A stretch of 64,000 nucleotides of DNA from Ricinus communis (Eukaryota; Streptophyta; Magnoliopsida; Malpighiales; Euphorbiaceae): contig NC_063256.1 of the NCBI RefSeq assembly GCF_019578655.1, positions 19,477,350 through 19,541,349 of the forward strand, read 5' to 3'. Both the position numbers and the translations under genes were made by a program. Shown piece by piece: positions 11,612-25,487 of the stretch (position 1 is the first letter of the stretch; the number at the start of each line of letters is the position of its first letter). The notes beneath the pieces are model-generated. The model saw nothing but the letters and a program-made list of their open reading frames with translations. It searched no databases and was not told the origin of the DNA.

Positions 11612-12839
11612 TAAGAATTTTATATTTGGTTTTAAGTTTGAACTTATTAATTATAAAAATAATTATATACATAAATAAATAAAAAATATTTTACATTAGT
11701 TCTAGTTTTGTTAATCGATTTGGGATGATACAAGATGGTTCAGTATGATTCACGACATGAAAAACTAATAAGATCCAGAACTATACCAAAAGAAAATTTT
11801 GGTACGACCAGATTCAGATAAAATTAAATGGTTAACGAATATTATTAGTTTTGGATACTTTTCGTACAGTTTAGAATCTCCAAGTCTATGCTCAACCCTA
11901 ATTGAATATATATAAAATATACATGAAATAACTGAATATCATATAGATTTTGAAAATACATATCAAATTAATAAAGCATATATAAAATATAAACTTATAC
12001 AAAAGAATATACGTATAGCTATCGAAACTTAAGAAATTGATATCAATATTACAAAAATTTAACAAAACATACAAAATTAATAATATTATATCCCATTTTA
12101 CAAAAAAAGATTATACCTAATATATATTATCATATTTTTAAAATAAAATTTTTAAATTGATAATAATATATCCCATTTTACAAAAAATTATACCTAATAT
12201 ATATTATCATTAGTTTTTGTGCCCGCCCATAGAGTGGATTATTATATAACAACTTACATAAGGATCAATATATTTTTCACTTAATTAAAATTGTTATTGT
12301 AATTAAAGATGATTTTCAATTAAGAAAATATAAAAATATAAAAATATAGTAGAATAGAGAATTGAAAAATGGTAGGATTATAAAACATACAAAATGACAG
12401 TAATTTTTATCTTGTTTCGGTGCATATGAACTATTATTAATTTTAATCGTAAACATTACATATATAAAGAATTAAATTTAAAATAACATAAAATAATAAG
12501 AGATCGGTCCTAAAAAATATAAAAATTAAGAAATCAATCTTAAAATAACTAAATAGTTAATAATGAGATTGTTTAGCCATACAACTATTAGTTTCTATGA
12601 TACATAAAAGATATTCATATTGATATATGAATTTATAAATTAAGGTATTAAATTAAATTTTTAATATAATCAAGCAAAAAAAATAAAAAATACTAACCTA
12701 AATAGTACGTAATCATAAAACTTCTTAAATGAATTAAAATAATTTTCTTAAGCATACCTTTCGAGAGTTTTTAAAAATAAAGTTACAAATTATTGTAATG
12801 ATATTCCAAAATTTATATTTCTTACATTCTCGTTAATCT
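11612..12839. other. AT-rich non-coding DNA with a short tandem duplication
   Basis: No gene is visible. A segment with tatatcccattttacaaaaa and tatacctaatatatattatc occurs twice in tandem (about 12087-12135 and 12166-12210, period near 80). The rest is low-complexity A/T. Confidence 0.5.
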
Positions 12840-13745
<906 letters not shown>

Positions 13746-14810
13746 ATACATAGATATAAAAAAAATAAGAAATGATTAAGAATGAAATAAAAAGATTACT
13801 TCTTTTGCAAGAAAAAAAGTCAGGACTCATATGCTATCTTGACGCAACATTGCTCCGTTTAGAAAATAAAAGGTTGCATTGTAGTCATATACCAGTAATT
13901 GGAAAATAAAGATTAAAACTGAATATAAACAAGATACATTTTTTAATTAATCTTCACATCTGCTTATTACACCAGTAATTAATTTTTTTTAAGTCGTTAT
14001 CTAATGACTTCATTTTTAAAGTGAGAATAGATAATTATTTACTAATAACTTGGAGAAATGGAAAATAAAAAAAATAATCAAAACAAAATGGGAACAAATG
14101 GTATATATTTAAAAATTTAAGAGGAGAGAGCAATCATATGAAGAATTTTTGAAAGAAAAAAACTTTCGTTGATATTAAGAACTTATCTGTTTAAAAAGCA
14201 GAGATGAGGAGTTGTTCTTTTTTCCTCAAAAAAGTTATGGTATATTATGGTACTAATAAAAAAATCATTAAAATTATAATTGATTATTTGTATATTGAAA
14301 GACTTTATAACTGACTCCTAAAGAAGAGCTAAGATGTATACTAATATTTTATGTCAAGCAAAATATATGTGCTAAATAGAATATCTATGACAATAAATGT
14401 GTAAGACAATACTCTCTTAAAGATATATAGATATACTATTTTAAGAATTAAGAATATATTTTTAAAACTTATATACTTGGCTCATGGAATATAGAAAGTA
14501 ATGTTATAGAATGTTTATTATAATGCTCTTTTATTTTCTAAAACAACTAAAATTCTCACAATTTAGAAAATTATTATTAAAATTCACATAAGTTACCAAA
14601 TAAGAAAGGAAAAACACTACTTTTATATATATACTAGCTCAATACCCATCTTTTAGATGGAAGTCATTTTATATAAATAAAATATTTATATGAATTAAAA
14701 TCAATATGAACGTTTACAATACTATTAAAATTAAATTATGTAGATATAAATATAATTTTATATAAAAATGAAATTAAAATTTTTAATATATAGTCTAATT
14801 AGAAAATTAT
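13746..14810. other. AT-rich non-coding DNA
   Basis: No coding signal or recognised element. Near 14635 the phrase actagctcaatacccatc starts a type of sequence often seen at the edge of plant low-copy repeats. No boundary could be set. Confidence 0.4.
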
Positions 14811-14819
14811 TTTATATAT

Positions 14820-15710
14820 ATTAATTTCTGAATCCTAATATTTTTTTTTACATATGTGCTTAATTTTTGACGCATAGGATTTTTATTTTGATATGTGTAC
14901 TACTTTTGATACATTGGATTCAAGTTTATATATAATTTTATAGTTTCTTATATTAATTTATTGATTAATAAAATACATTTCTAATTAAACACCGACTCTA
15001 ATCGTAAGAGATAGAATATTAATTATATTTTAATATTATATTAACTAATAAATAATTTTATAATCAAATAATAATACTAATTCTATTCTAAGAAATAGTA
15101 GGACATTAATTATATTCTAATATTATATTAACTAATAAATAGTTTTCTAATCAGGATAATAATATTAAATCTATTCTAAAAGACAGTATAGTAATTATAT
15201 TTTAATATTATATTAAGTAATAAATTAGTTTTGTAATTAGATAATAACTCTAATATAAGAAATTACATCTTAAATTATATTACTAATATTATATTTAATA
15301 ATAATATTAAATTTTTAATTATATAACATATTTTTAAGTCTAAAAATAATAATATTAATTATCCTAATATGTTAATTTATAATATTACAATTAATTAATA
15401 AATAATTTTTATATATTGCATTAACAAAATTTTAAAATTTTAAAGAATAAGAACGTTTAAAAATAGTTAGTTTGTTATTATTTTTTAAAATTCTACAAAG
15501 CAATATTAAATACAGAAAAATTTATTAGATTGTATATATCAACTTGATTTTATAATCAAAATAATAATAACGGCCGTGCAACACATAAATAAACGATTAG
15601 TTATTATCTAATTAGGAGACTAATTTATTATTAATATGTTATTTTTTAGAATTAGAATGAGTGTTTAATTAGAAATATAACTTATTAATTAATAAATTAA
15701 TAGAAAAACT

Positions 15711-15770
<60 letters not shown>

Positions 15771-16470
15771 ACCTAAATTTTTTTGACATCTATGCTTGAT
15801 TTTTTACACATAGAATTTTTATTTTGACACATAAAATTCAAGCTTATGTGTAATTTTATAGTTTTTCTATTAATTTATTAATTATATTTCTAATTAAACA
15901 TTCATTTTAATCTTAAGAAATAACATATTAATAATAAATTAATTTTCTAATTAGATAATGATTAGTTTTCTAATTAGATAATATAATTATTCTAAGAAAT
16001 AGTGTATTCATAAATTTTAATATTATATTAACTAAAAATTTAATTTTAATTTTTTAATTAGATAATAATTTTAATTATAGAAAATAATATTTTTATATAT
16101 TATATTTATTAACAAATTAATTTTTAATTTCAAGAAAATAGTAATATCAATTATATTAGTAGTATTAATTTATATAATATTAGAATTAATATATCAATAT
16201 TTTAAAAATAATATGTTTATTATTGTAGTAAAAATTATAAATATTTAATAGTAATAGAAAATATTATAAATTAATATTAAATATATATATTAAATTAGAT
16301 CGATAAACTTAATTTTATAATTGAAAATAATAATAATCATGCTATGACGAGTAAAAAAATAGTTATACATAAATTTAAATTTTATGTGTTAAAATAAATA
16401 TACCGTCAAAATAAAAAAAAATTATGTCAAAAATTAAATATACATGTTAAAAAATTTTAAATTTTAAAAA
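14820..16470. repeat. Direct repeat pair, the second copy with inverted ends
   Basis: 14820-15560 and 15770-16330 are diverged copies of one unit (shared order: tttttgacnnatag, ataattttatagtttnt, taattaaaca, then AT-rich blocks). Between them is (TA)n, 15716-15765. The end of the second unit, about 16370-16470, is the reverse complement of its start (15770-15860). This gives a fold-back element of about 0.7 kb. No transposase is seen. Confidence 0.45.
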
Positions 16471-16499
16471 TTAATATTATATATAGATTGTTGCGAAGA

Positions 16500-16774
16500 A
16501 AATATATATATATATATATATTTATTTTATTTTATTTTTTCTTTTTGAAAATCAAGTTTTTAAATTACAGTAATTTTGAAACAGAAGATCTTACTGAAAA
16601 GTTTTTTTCTTAAAAAAATCTATTGGGTGGAAAGATCTCTGAGAAAACCATTCGAAGGCCTAAATTCATAACGCCTAATTACAGGCCCATCTCTTTGATA
16701 CCATCTTCTATGGAACAGAAAGCCAGTTAGCATAAACCTCAAAACAAGCAGCTTTCTTAATTTTTCTTATTAAG
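16500..16774 (+). promoter_or_regulatory. Probable promoter and 5' leader of ELP5
   Basis: After the AT-rich block the composition becomes mixed. A GGCCCAT word (16684-16690) is the TCP-bound site II type motif common in promoters of plant translation and housekeeping genes. A candidate 5'-UTR donor follows at 16775. The transcription start is not determined. Confidence 0.35.
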
Positions 16775-17418
16775 GTTTGTTCTTGCTTACTTCCTTTTAT
16801 TTTATTTGCGTAGATGTGTTTCAATTCGAGCTGTTATAATTATGTATTTGTGTACGTCTTAATGGACTTTGTGTCTGTTTTTTAGTTGAGTACGTTTACA
16901 TTTAAACATGGAGTTTGTTGCTTTTAGTTGTTAACTAGAGAATAATAACGCTTCAATCTCCGAATGGAGCTTAACATTTGAGGTTTCTTTTTCTTCTTTT
17001 TTTTTTTTCCTTATTATATGTTATTTAGGATAATGGGTTGGTATCAGAATTGAATGAAAAAGAAAAAAATTAAGTAGGTTGTTTTTAAGTCTGCTGATTC
17101 TTCTTTTATTTAGATTATATGATGGACTGATTGTGAATTGTGGCCTGAAGGATGGAATTTTATATTCTATGTTTCTCTACTTGATGAGAGTGGAATTAGA
17201 GGCATTTTCTTCTTTTAGAAATATCTGCTGTACTATGGCAAGGATTTGAGGAACTACTGTAGCAGTGCAATTGTTTCATGTTATTTGTTTTGAGGCTTTG
17301 ATTCTGTTGGAGATCATGGCTTTTAGATCTTATATCTCCAGTTTTTCAAATTATCAGTTGTCAATTCAGTACTTAGGAACTTAATGTTGACTCTTCCTAT
17401 TTGTTGTTTTGTTCTTAG
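16775..17418 (+). other. Candidate 5'-UTR intron of ELP5
   Basis: taag|gttt at 16775 and ttcttag|gattt at 17418 have plant splice consensus. The T-rich body without open frames fits an intron. An intron before the start codon is common in plant housekeeping genes. Inferred only. Confidence 0.3.
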
Positions 17419-17660
17419 GATTTCCTGAATGGACATTTGAAGTTGCAAGGCTGGTATTGAAGCTTTAGAAAGATTGATTAGTAAACCAAATTAACTTTTG
17501 AGTTTTAGTTGTAGAAATTGCACAGTAAGAAGCATAGCAAACAAAAGGCATTTTTGTTACAGTGGAAAACCTCATTGCGAATCCCTAAATCTTGTTAGAG
17601 CCCTAAATTAGGATTCTTCTTCCAATTTTAGAGACTTCCAAGTTCCCAAAATCTAGCAAA

Positions 17661-20600
17661 ATGGCAGAATCAATTTGCAGAACCCTCAGAGATGGAGCTC
17701 TAGAAGGGGAGCATGCACCAGCTCTCACTATCAAAGATACTTCTGCTTCACCATTTGGGTTTGACATGTTTGCTCATGTGCTCTCCCGACTCTCCTCCTT
17801 CATTTTGGCTCAGAAATCGCAGTTCCAGTCAGTCCAGCTTCAAATTGTTTGGAATTCCTCTTCCCCTTAAACAACACGGTCTAATGTTGGCTCTTCTCAT
17901 TCTTGATACAGGGGTATTGTGGTTCTTGCATATACACGGAGTCCGTCATTTTATGTAGATTTGTTGAAGAGACGAAAAATTGATGTTGCTTCCTCTCACA
18001 AATGGTAAGTTTTGAAGTTAAGTCAGGTAGATATTTCAACCTTCTGCCTGCTTTCAAGTGAGGAAAGATAATACGGAAAATTATGAATGTCTTGTATTCT
18101 CATGTTGCCTGCTGTGACTCAGATTGACCCCCTTTCAAAAATCTGTATCTCATAGTGTCTTTATGTTTCTTCTTCTATGGGAGCTTACTGCAATATAATT
18201 GTAGATTTTTCTTGTTGACTTATTGAAGTAAAATGCTTGTTTTTAACATAAACAAATGCTTTCTTTACTGAATCTAATTTATGGATAGCAGTAAGTGGCC
18301 TAACTAAGTTGGAGATATTTGCTTTTGCATGTTTCTCTGTGTGTTTAATCGCAGAATGTCTAAATGTTATTGGGAGGGCTTTCTCTACTATAAATTCATC
18401 TTTGGAGACTTATGAACCATGAACTTGACTATTTATATAGGATTTATATTTTGGATTGTTATACGGATCCTCTTGGGTGGAAGGATAAGCTTGTGGAGCC
18501 TGGAAGTAGAATGGATATTTCTCATGAAGCTTCTAGCGTGGCTCACCTTTGTAAGGATGTGAAGGATCTAGACAGCTTATACACTTTGATTCTTGAACTG
18601 GGAAAAGGTAAATTTTTATATGAAAGTTTGTAGCTCATTTTCTAAGTCAAATATATGTTAACATTGGTTTGAAGTATTTGATATAACACATACTTTTTTG
18701 TATTGTCCTTTATGTAACTGGTGCGTGGTGGTTGGGCTTGCAGGATTGGTTGGACAAGGCAAAGCTCGTTTCTCGGTCGCTATAGACTCGGTATTTCTTT
18801 AACCCATGAATGTAAATATTGAATCATAGCATTTTTACAATTGATATTTTCATAGTATCTAAACTAGGCTATTACCTTCACCTCGAGGTTTAAATGAAGT
18901 TCAAGCAAGTTAGCAATCCAAGAAGATGTGTATTTTTGTAAATGGTTGCTTTGGCTACATAGTCGCATTCGCATTCAAATTTGAATATGTATAGATTGTA
19001 GCATCAATTTTCTGTAGGAAGACTTTCAGGTGTCATGAAAACTTCCCTCATGTAGTGAAAATACCTTAGGAACGTGAGTTTTGAGTTTTAACATGTACAG
19101 CTCATGGATAGATTCTCATCTCATTTTTTTTGGAATACAATGCTAGGAAGCTTCCTCTCTGTGCCAGTATGTTGCCAACAGAACCTATGAGGACAAGCAT
19201 TTTTCAGAAAAATAAAAGGCAGCAATTGCTTTGAATACATATTTATTGTTCCTAATTTATAGTGAGAGATTCATCAATATGTTCTCATGTGCTAAAGTAG
19301 ATGGATGTTTTTGCTTCCTTTGTGTACTCATTCCTCTTGGATTAAGTTGTAGCAGAAGATGTCAAAGAATGCATCTATAAGCAGGCCATAGTTTACTTGC
19401 TCAAATTACATGTGAAGCTTTTGAATTCGTTGTCTGATATTCAGAAGCAAATTTTACAAATTGAGGATATATTTAGCTTTTCTGGGACATAGCATAATTT
19501 AGTGAAGGCGATTAAATGTACAGAAATTATGTTGGGTATATTTTTAGATCGAAATGAGGCTTTAATTTTTTCAGTGCTCTAAACATCTCGTCAGTATAAA
19601 GTATATAATATCATGCAAACAAAAACAATTTTCATCATTTTCTTTCTTCCCAGAGGTAGTTCAATGAAGACTTAAAGAGATGTTAAATTTTCTGTTAGTT
19701 TGCATATGATCTCAAATTTTAAGACATGCAAAGCAATATAATTAAATTGTATATCAAGATACTTGGCAAGAGGTATAATGTAATGCTAGATTGGGTGTTT
19801 TATTTTTTCAGTATCTATTAGAGCCTTTTTAACTTTTTGTTTGATATTGTAATTGAATTTGGGTGCTTAGTGCATTTAATCAGGCATCTAACCTTTTTTT
19901 AATAGTCATTTTTGCCTTTTCTTCTCATACCTTTTGTATAGTTATATTTGCATTTCTTCTTGTGCAAAATATCTAGTTAAGTTTGTTTTCCTCTTTCTGT
20001 TCTTTCAATGATGATATACGGTATATTCAGATATTTGAACTTAGAATAGTTCATGATCATTCCTTGACTTTGCATAAGTTCTTTCAGAAAACCTGTATAG
20101 ATTTTTCTGTCATAAGTAAGAAAAAGAGAAAAAAGAAGAAGAGGAAGAAGAGACTTGTGTGATTTTGGAGTAAATTTAGACTTAAAGTGATTTGATGGAC
20201 TTATTGAGTGATTAAATTTTTCTGACTTTAAAATAATAACAGTTATAATTAGCAATATTATTATTGCTTTGGAAGTAAAAAAATAATATATATATATATA
20301 TGAAGTAATAATGCTGCAGAATTTATTTATTTTTGTGATGTTCAGCTGTTTGGATGTTTTAATTATATGTTCTTCAAACCTTTGTACGTGAAGATTCTCC
20401 TTTTCTTAACCCCAACAGATGTAATCTTTCTAATGGATTCTTCACAATGTTAACCAGGTAAATGAGATGTTAAGAGATGCATCTATGTCAAAAGTTGCAG
20501 GACTTTTAAGCAACCTTCGTAGCCACGGTATACCAAACTTTTCTCTTCTCTAATTGTTGTCCTCTGTTGAACTGTTTTTCTCTTTTGACTAATTCTTGTT

Positions 20601-21687
20601 GCTGCATCCTTATAGCAGAGTAACCAATGAGTTCAATGAATGTATCATTGAATTCAACTTTAATATGCTGCAGTTTTCATTTTCTAGTTTGGTTTCAGAT
20701 CAAATATCTAGCATCTACTGGTTGCTACATTCAGACCTTCATGAAGTCAGAGTGACATCTATGCTGGAATATATGTCCTCTATGGTGGCAAGTATAGAAC
20801 CACTAAATCGATCTGGTAATGGACAGAGATGGAATTTGGAAAACCTCTCACAGTTGCAACAGAATTTTGGAAAAGGAAAGCTTAATGTTAGATTCAAGCG
20901 CCGAAATGGGCGTGTTAGTGTGATGGTGATTACTCTCCCCACTTGCCCTCTATCCTCTATATACACATTTTACTGAATTGCGAAGTGACCAATTGCTTTA
21001 ACAATTTTTTTTTTTTCTTCTGATTCTGCTGTTAGTGTGAAGAGTTCGAAATTGAACAGTCAGGAATGAATTTTACATCTATTTCCTCTGAAGATGCAAT
21101 AATCAATCAAGGTCTTTGCCCCAAGGTCAGTTGTAGTTTGTTTTGCATTCCCTAATTCTTTTAGACTAATAAAACATGCTTCCAAATGTATGAATACACA
21201 TAAGGTAATACCTAACTTATGAAGCAGAGAACTTGCACAAATACACTTATTTTAATGAAATTGGTGCTTTCAACAGGTGCAGTTTAGCCTACAACTGTCA
21301 GAAAAGGAGCAGGTGGAAAGGGCTAAGGTTGTACTGCCTTTTGAGCACCAAGGTGTGAAAAATGAGACTTAACAAAAGATGTTTTCTTTACAGTTGCTAA
21401 TGGATATGCTTAATCTTAAACTTTGCAAACACATTTTTGTCACTGCAGTTTAGCCTACACATATAGCTCAAACCTTGCTTGTCTTTCTTACAGGAAATGG
21501 AAACCCCATACAAATTTATGATGGTCGAAAATCTCTCACAGAGGACAAAAATGGGGAGACACTTGCTTCCATTGGGAATTTGCAGAGAAATGAGGCCTCC
21601 AGTGTGGGTGAGATAATATATTTTCGTGACTCAGATGATGAGAAGCCAGATTCTGACGAGGATCCAGATGATGATTTGGACATATAA
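17661..21687 (+). CDS. ELP5: Elongator complex protein 5 (ELP5)
   Basis: ELP5 belongs to the ELP4-ELP5-ELP6 sub-complex of Elongator, which modifies wobble uridines of tRNAs (cm5U/mcm5U) and affects growth and transcription. Coding exons inferred from GT-AG sites and conserved text: 17661-17827, 17912-18004, 18441-18607, 18744-18790, 20458-20527, 20699-20925, 21036-21125, 21277-21352, 21494-21687. They sum to 1131 bases, 376 codons plus stop, with consistent phase. Recognised blocks: N-terminal [29 protein letters not shown] (exon 3); [11 protein letters not shown] (exon 4); [13 protein letters not shown] (exon 5); [10 protein letters not shown] (exon 6); [11 protein letters not shown] (end of exon 6); and the family's acidic tail, [19 protein letters not shown]. 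Intron 4 is long (1667 bases). No lesion is seen, so it is likely functional. Gene identity is from remembered family sequence. Confidence 0.9.
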
Positions 21688-22168
21688 CACAGGGGCCCTT
21701 GGATGACCAAGACTGCCAAACATTGTAAATTATAGAGCTTTTTTGGCACATATTGTTGACTCTTTTATCCCTGTTCATCAATGAAATTTAGAAATCTAGA
21801 TTAGCAGGGAATCAATTTGGCAATTGAAATTGAGTTTCTGCAAACATGCATCTAGTATCTGCTGTTTCCTTTATTGATGGGCCTGAAGTTGAAAACGTTT
21901 TGTTTCTGTAGACTTTGCTGGCATTGGTGTCACACTAACACAGTACAGATGATTTTGAAGTTACCAATGGACAAGGTGTTAAAGAGTGTTGATTATAAGA
22001 TGATGTTCTGTCAAAAAATGGCTGGAACATGGTCTCAACTTCTACTTATTCTCTACTAATTCTCTACTAATGGAAGGCACGGATTACTTAAAAGAAAAAC
22101 GAAAGAAAACCAGAACTGTATACGATCCGGTGGTTTATCATGTGAATACAGAGATTATACTTTTTTTA
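21688..22168 (+). other. 3' UTR and downstream flank of ELP5
   Basis: Mixed-composition sequence continues to about 22100. An AATGAAATT word near 21780 could serve as a near-upstream poly(A) element. No second gene is visible. Confidence 0.4.
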
Positions 22169-22427
22169 GAAATAATCCATATTTGGCCCCCGTACTTTTA
22201 ATACGTTTCAGATCGAATTTTTGCATTGCATTTTTATTTATCGATATTGAATCCTTGTATTTTTAATTTGTGAAATTTAAAAGTGCTGATAATATGTAGA
22301 AATAATTTTTAAGTTTTCTATATTAAATCTTTGTATTTTTATTTTTTTATAAAATTAAGTTCGTGTAATCTTATTTTCGTAACCAAAAAAAATAAAAGTA
22401 CATAGGGCCGAATATATGGACTATTTC
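22169..22427. mobile_element. MITE with about 32-bp imperfect inverted ends
   Basis: The left end (gaaataatccatatttggc and on to tactttt) is matched in reverse at the right end (aaaagta, gggccgaatatatgg, actatttc). The 259-base body is AT-rich and non-coding. Flanking 9-mers cttttttta and ttcttttta agree at 7 of 9 positions, weak support for a Mutator-type 9-bp duplication. Confidence 0.55.
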
Positions 22428-22840
22428 TTCTTTTTATGATCATGGCAGTAATTGAAGCTTAAGAAGTGAGGATATCGATTTTCATCCCCAAGAAGATTTT
22501 GAACCAAATACTCTGAAGCATATTTTGTTTAGGTGATTTCAGTTTCCCTTAAAAGGAATGCTGGTGCAGTGCAGGATTTGAGTCCAGGTTCTTGATTAGG
22601 TAAGAGTCACTGTCTTGATGAAGAATAATTGGTGGGCCTTGGAGGAGAGGGTAGGCTCGCATTGCTGGTGAAAGTGGGTGCATAGATAGATAGATGAGTA
22701 GGTGCTAGTATGGCCTTTCTTCTTCTTTTGACTCAAATTTTTAGCCAATTAAGGAGTTTGTCTACCAAGCAACCACTAATGTATTCCCTAATTGTAGGGT
22801 TTATTTCCCAATTGGCCAAATAGCTTAAAAAATCTAAATC
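22428..22840. other. Non-coding sequence, nothing recognised
   Basis: Mixed composition with no open frame of note and no match to other parts of the window. A short gata run lies near 22686. Confidence 0.4.
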
Positions 22841-23200
22841 TTTGTGAAAGTGTACTATTTTAGTCAATTTTGTAAAAATTGTTAATTTAATTATAATTTG
22901 ACTAATTTAATATAATTTTAACCAAATTGAGTTGCTGGTCAAAATTAAGCTATGTGAATAGGACGAGCTTTTTATGTCAAAAACTGAACCCAATAAAAAT
23001 TAAACCAAATCAATTAAATCTTTGTGAAAGTGTACTATTTTAGTCAATTTTGTAAAAATTGTTAATTTAATTATAATTTGACTAATTTAATATAATTTTA
23101 ACCAAATTGAGTTGCTGGTCAAAATTAAGCCATGTGAATAGAACGAGCTTTTTATGTCAAAAACTGAACCCAATAAAAATTAAACCAAACCAATTGGTTT
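22841..23200. repeat. 180-bp tandem duplication
   Basis: 22841-23020 and 23021-23200 are nearly identical (single-base changes near 22943/23131 and 22960/23148, then divergence at the right end). The unit begins tttgtgaaagtgtactattt. High identity means a recent duplication. No coding content. Confidence 0.9.
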
Positions 23201-23369
23201 GGTGGGATTATTTTTAAATTTTAGGATTCAATTTAATAATAGATAAATTAAATAATATTTTAGATCGCTTCTCGTTTCACTTAAAGAATTTTAGTGATTG
23301 AAATATTTATAAATATCTAAAATATTATTTATTTTTTTGTATAAAGAATAAATTATTTATTTAACTTTA

Positions 23370-23855
23370 AAAATATTTTTAACATCAGGCTTATATATCA
23401 TAATTATATTTGCAGGTTGTCATATAAAGTTGAGCCCAGTTAAAAGTGATCTAATAATGTTTAGGTAATTTGAGCGCTACTTTGTCTTATAAGATACATG
23501 CCTTTAATATGTAGAGACTTAAAGGTACTTCTATTTTTATGATGGATTAAAATAAAAATAACTTAAAATAATATTAGGATTTTATTTTCTCTATATATAT
23601 AGCGGTTATGATCCCTATATCACACATATAATTTTATTCTAAACTAGTATATTATCATCAGTTAGAAAATACAGAGAATAATAAAGGGCTCTATGCTAAA
23701 TACGTGTTGATCTGGAAAGCTAACCACACGTCTCTAGAGAGCAATTAATCGCTATAGATTCAGATACGCTTCTGTATATATATTAATTTATTAATTCTTA
23801 GTGATTAGCTGTGAGATTATTAGTGATGGTTTTCCCCTAAAATTTTAACCTAACA
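23370..23855 (+). repeat. 5' LTR of the organelle-bearing copia element
   Basis: From gcttatatatcat onward it matches 30590-31072 base for base with scattered changes, and ends aacctaaca. The first 15-20 bases are diverged, so the left boundary is approximate. Confidence 0.8.
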
Positions 23856-23857
23856 AG

Positions 23858-23870
23858 TGGTATTAGAGCC
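23858..23870 (+). other. Primer binding site of the copia element
   Basis: TGGTATTAGAGCC is one substitution from the tRNA-Met-type primer site and lies two bases after the LTR end, as is usual for copia. Confidence 0.8.
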
Positions 23871-25100
23871 ACCTTCATGTTGATAATTAAGAATTAAATT
23901 AGATTTAAATATATAATTATTTTGGTATTCTTGAATCTATTATTTTTATTTTAACTTTATTTCGATTTGAGAACAATTTTGGAAATATATTCATGTATAT
24001 AATTGGATTCAACAATAATTTTTTGGTTTTTTTGGTTTTTTTTTTCATTAATTTGATTAATGATAAAAAAGGGGAACTGATTTCTATTCTCTTTAGTGCC
24101 GAATTTAAGAAAAAAAGAAAAAATTGTTTTTTTTTTTATTATTATTGTTGGCGTGGGTGCAGGGCATGCATACAATTTTTTATTTTTTTTTTATTTCATT
24201 AACCATTTGATGATTTCATGGTCATTATTGTACGAAAAAACAAAAGGAAAACTTTGAGCTATTTTTTCAGTGAATGGCAGTAACTATTCGGCAATAGTGG
24301 CCATTGTTGGTGTTATGAATTAAATGTAGTCTTTTGTTTATTTTTATAGCTTTTATATGTCATAATTAGTGACAGTTATTTAAAGAAAAGGATTTAATTT
24401 TCTATTTAGGGTATTGCAGTATCCATTTTAATAGTAAATATGTTTATTTTCTTTTCGATACAAAAAAACAAAAAGAAAAGAAATACAGTAGCCTTAACAA
24501 ATTCTATATATATATATGGATTTTTGCTGAAGTAATAATTCAGTACATTTATTGACATGTTTTGTTTTCTTTTTGTTTATTTATTTATTTATGCTACAGT
24601 ATGCATTATATATATCATAATTTATTTATGATGAATGACTATAATACTTGTTGATATATAGATTCCGCTTTGGGTTTGTAGGTAATTGAGTAGGGTTCGG
24701 ATTGATCCGGTCAACTATTTTAACCATTGATTTTTTAGTTGATTTTGACTGTCAAATTTGATGCAATTTTAAATTTAAATATATTAAGATGAATTAATTG
24801 AAACAATACATCACCAAAGTGACATCTCTTAAAATTAATTTTATTTTAAATATAATCGGTTGTGTGCATGTAACTTATGTGAATATTGATCGGTCCAAAT
24901 AAAATTCAATGTTTGATGTAATTATTTGGTGCACCCGTGGTAATAATGTGTGATGGTTATTTGGTTTTACATGTAAATAATAAATCGGTCCAAAAAATTT
25001 ATTGTTTGATATGTTCTTTATTATCAATATTTTATTACTACACCAAGATATCATTCATAAGTAAATATTTTTATCTAAAGACAAAATATTAGTGGAATTC
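23871..25100 (+). other. Long leader of the copia element, nothing recognised
   Basis: About 1.2 kb between the primer site and the plastid fragment, far longer than a normal copia leader. It is AT-rich with poly-T runs, and short frames on both strands are low complexity. It probably contains another unrecognised insertion. Confidence 0.4.
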
Positions 25101-25104
25101 CAAT

Positions 25105-25420
25105 AATATTGGAATACTGTATTTCCAGGATTGAATTTCGTATTCGAATGAACATCGTAATCATAAAAAAGTAGGTTTTTTAGCTATGGGCCTAGCAAAA
25201 GAAAAATTGGGATAGGATCCTATACTCCTATACTATAGGTCTCCCCCCTTCAAAATCGAACGTGAAAGTTTCCTCTCATCCGGCTCAAGTAGTTATACCA
25301 AATAGAAAGAAAAGGGTTCTTGCTTTCAAATTTCAAAATCGATAAAAACCAAAAAAAAGAGCTACTCCTTACTCAAGTTCCCAATGAATAATGAACACCA
25401 AGCAAGCTCTCATTAATATT
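25105..25420 (-). pseudogene. rpoC1: Nuclear copy of plastid DNA: rpoC1 intron end and exon 2 start
   Basis: On the minus strand, 25420 to about 25205 contains the 3' part of a group II intron; the domain V hairpin is at about 25250-25285 (GAGCCGGATGAGAGGAAAC, then CACGTTCG). It is followed directly by codons for FARPIAKKPTF and FEYEIQSWKYSIP (to about 25117), the start of exon 2 of rpoC1, the beta' subunit of plastid RNA polymerase. One CGA codon has become TGA, the kind of C-to-T change expected of methylated nuclear DNA. Only about 30 codons of exon 2 remain. The fragment sits between the copia leader and gag. Identification is from remembered plastid protein sequence. Confidence 0.8.
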
Positions 25421-25487
25421 ACCTTATTTGAATTTATTATTGTTTTGAGACTTATATGAGCTTGTTTTGTTTGTTGTTCTCAATTCA

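Noticed and set aside
25250..25285. A free-living mobile group II intron in the nucleus
   Set aside because: The hairpin is followed at once by rpoC1 exon 2 codons and has no intron-encoded protein, so it is a passive plastid DNA insertion.
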